Source: Loxodes magnus (taxonomy: Eukaryota; Ciliophora; Karyorelictea; Loxodida; Loxodidae). From it: a stretch of 64,000 bases of DNA. Made by a program: the position numbers and the translations under genes. Below the pieces are notes generated by a model. That model saw only the letters and a program-made list of their open reading frames with translations, ran no database searches and had not been told where the DNA came from. Positions 60,001 through 63,000 of the stretch are shown here, piece after piece (within the stretch, counting starts at the first letter, position 1; every line of letters starts with the position of its first letter). The DNA lies in contig CAMPDV010001999.1 of assembly GCA_946699065.1 (NCBI GenBank), positions 1 through 64,000 on the forward strand, written 5' to 3'.

Positions 60001-63000
60001 GGAAGTAGAGATAAGACGGTGAGACTATGGGACGTCAAGACAGGTACCTGTAAGACCATGAGTGGTCACACTAGTTGTGTATCATCTGTGGCTATATCCA
60101 GTGATTCAGAGTTCATCGTATCGGGAAGTGGAGATAAGACGGTGAGACTATGGGACGTCAAGACAGGTACCTGTAAGACCATGAGTGGTCACACACATTA
60201 TGTATCATCTGTGGCTATATGCAGTTATTCAGAGTTCATCGTATCGGGAAGTCATGATAAGACGGTGAGACTATGGGACGTCAAGACAGGTACCTGTAAG
60301 ACCATGAGTGGTCACACTTATTCTGTATCATCTGTGGCTATATCCAGTGATTCAGAGTTCATCGTATCGGGAAGTCATGATTAGACGGTGAGACTATGGG
60401 ACGTCAAAACAGGTACCTGTAAGACCATGAGTGGTCACACTAGTTCTGTATCATCTGTGGCTATATCCAGTGATTCAGAGTTCATCGTATCGGGAAGTCA
60501 TGATAAGACGGTGAGACTATGGGACGTCAAAACAGGTACCTGTAAGACCATGAGTGGTCACACTAGTTGTGTATCATCTGTGGCTATATCCAGTGATTCA
60601 GAGTTCATCGTATCGGGAAGTGGAGATAAGACGGTGAGACTATGGGACGTCAAAACAGGTACCTGTAAGACCATGAGTGGTCACACTAGTTGTGTATCAT
60701 CTGTGGCTATATCCAGTGATTCAGAGTTCATCGTATCGGGAAGTCATGATTATACGATGAGACTATGGGACGTCAAAACAGGTACCTGTAAGACCATGAG
60801 TGGTCACAATAGTTCTGTATCATCTGTGGCTATATCCAGTGATTCAGAGTTCATCGTATCGGGAAGTTTAGATAAAACGGTGAGACTATGGGACGTCAAA
60901 ACAGGTACCTGTAAGACCATGAGTGGTCACAATAGTTCTGTATCATCTGTGGCTATATCCAGTAATTCAGAGTTCATCGTATCGGGAAGTCATGATTAGA
61001 CGGTGAGACTATGGGACGTCAAGACAGGTACCTGTAAGACCATGATTGGTCACACTAGTTCTGTATCATCTGTGGCTATATCCAGTGATTCAGAGTTCAT
61101 CGTATCGGGAAGTGATGATAAGACGGTGAGACTATGGGACGTCAAGACAGGTACCTGTAAGACCATGAGTGGTCACACTAGTTGTGTATCATCTGTGGCT
61201 ATATCCAGTGATTCAGAGTTCATCGTATCGGGAAGTAGAGATAAGACGGTGAGACTATGGGACGTCAAGACAGGTACCTGTAAGACCATGAGTGGTCACA
61301 CTAGTTGTGTATCATCTGTGGCTATATCCAGTGATTCAGAGTTCATCGTATCGGGAAGTCATGATTATACGATGAGACTATGGGACGTCAAGACAGGTAC
61401 CTGTAAGACCATGAGTGGTCACATACATTATGTATCATCTGTGGCTATATGCAGTTATTCAGAGTTCATCGTATCGGGAAGTTGAGATAAGACGGTGAGA
61501 CTATGGGACGTCAAGACAGGTACCTGTAAGACCATGAGTGGTCACACTAGTTGTGTATCATCTGTGGCTATATCCAGTGATTCAGAGTTCATCGTATCGG
61601 GAAGTTGAGATAAAACGGTGAGACTATGGGACGTCAAGACAGGTACCTGTAAGACCATGAGTGGTCACACAGATTGAGTATATGCTGTGGCTATATCCAG
61701 TGATTCAGAGTTCATCGTATCGGGAAGTAGAGATAAGACGGTGAGACTATGGGACGTCAAAACAGGTACCTGTAAGACCATGAGTGGTCACACTAGTTGT
61801 GTATCATCTGTGGCTATATCCAGTGATTCAGAGTTCATCGTATCGGGAAGTAGAGATAAGACGGTGAGACTATGGGACGTCAAAACAGGTACCTGTAAGA
61901 CCATGAGTGGTCACACACATTATGTATCATCTGTGGCTATATGCAGTTATTCAGAGTTCATCGTATCGGGAAGTTTTGATAAAACGGTGAGACTATGGGA
62001 CGTCAAAACAGGTACCTGTAAGACCATGAGTGGTCACACACATTATGTATCATCTGTGGCTATATCCAGTGATTCAGAGTTCATCGTATCGGGAAGTTTA
62101 GATAAAACGGTGAGACTATGGGACGTCAAAACAGGTACCTGTAAGACCATGAGTGGTCACACTAGTTCTGTATCATCTGTGGCTATATCCAGTGATTCAG
62201 AGTTCATTGTATCGGGAAGTCATGATTAGACGGTGAGACTATGGGACGTCAAAACAGGTACCTGTAAGACCATGAGTGGTCACACACATTATGTATCATC
62301 TGTGTCTATATCCAGTGATTCAGAGTTCATCGTATCGGGAAGTAGAGATAAAACGGTGAGACTATGGGACGTCAAAACAGGTACCTGTAAGACCATGAGT
62401 GGTCACACTAGTTCTGTATCATCTGTGGCTATATCCAGTGATTCAGAGTTCATCGTATCGGGAAGTTTAGATAAAACGGTGAGACTATGGGACGTCAAAA
62501 CAGGTACCTGTAAGACCATGAGTGGTCACACTAGTTCTGTATCATCTGTGGCTATATCCAGTGATTCAGAGTTCATCGTATCGGGAAGTGGAGATAAGAC
62601 GGTGAGACTATGGGACGTCAAAACAGGTACCTGTAAGACCATGAGTGGTCACAATAGTTCTGTATCATCTGTGTCTATATCCAGTGATTCAGAGTTCATC
62701 GTATCGGGAAGTGGAGATAAAACGGTGAGACTATGAGACGTCAAAACAGGTACCTGTAAGACCATGAGTGGTCACACACATTATGTATCATCTGTGGCTA
62801 TATGCAGTTATTCAGAGTTCATCGTATCGGGAAGTAGAAACTATACGGTGAGACTATGGGACGTCAAAACAGGTACCTGTAAGACCATGAGTGGTCACAA
62901 TAGTTCTGTATCATCTGTGTCTATATCCAGTGATTCAGAGTTCATCGTATCGGGAAGTGGAGATAAAACGGTGAGACTATGGGACGTCAAAACAGGTACC

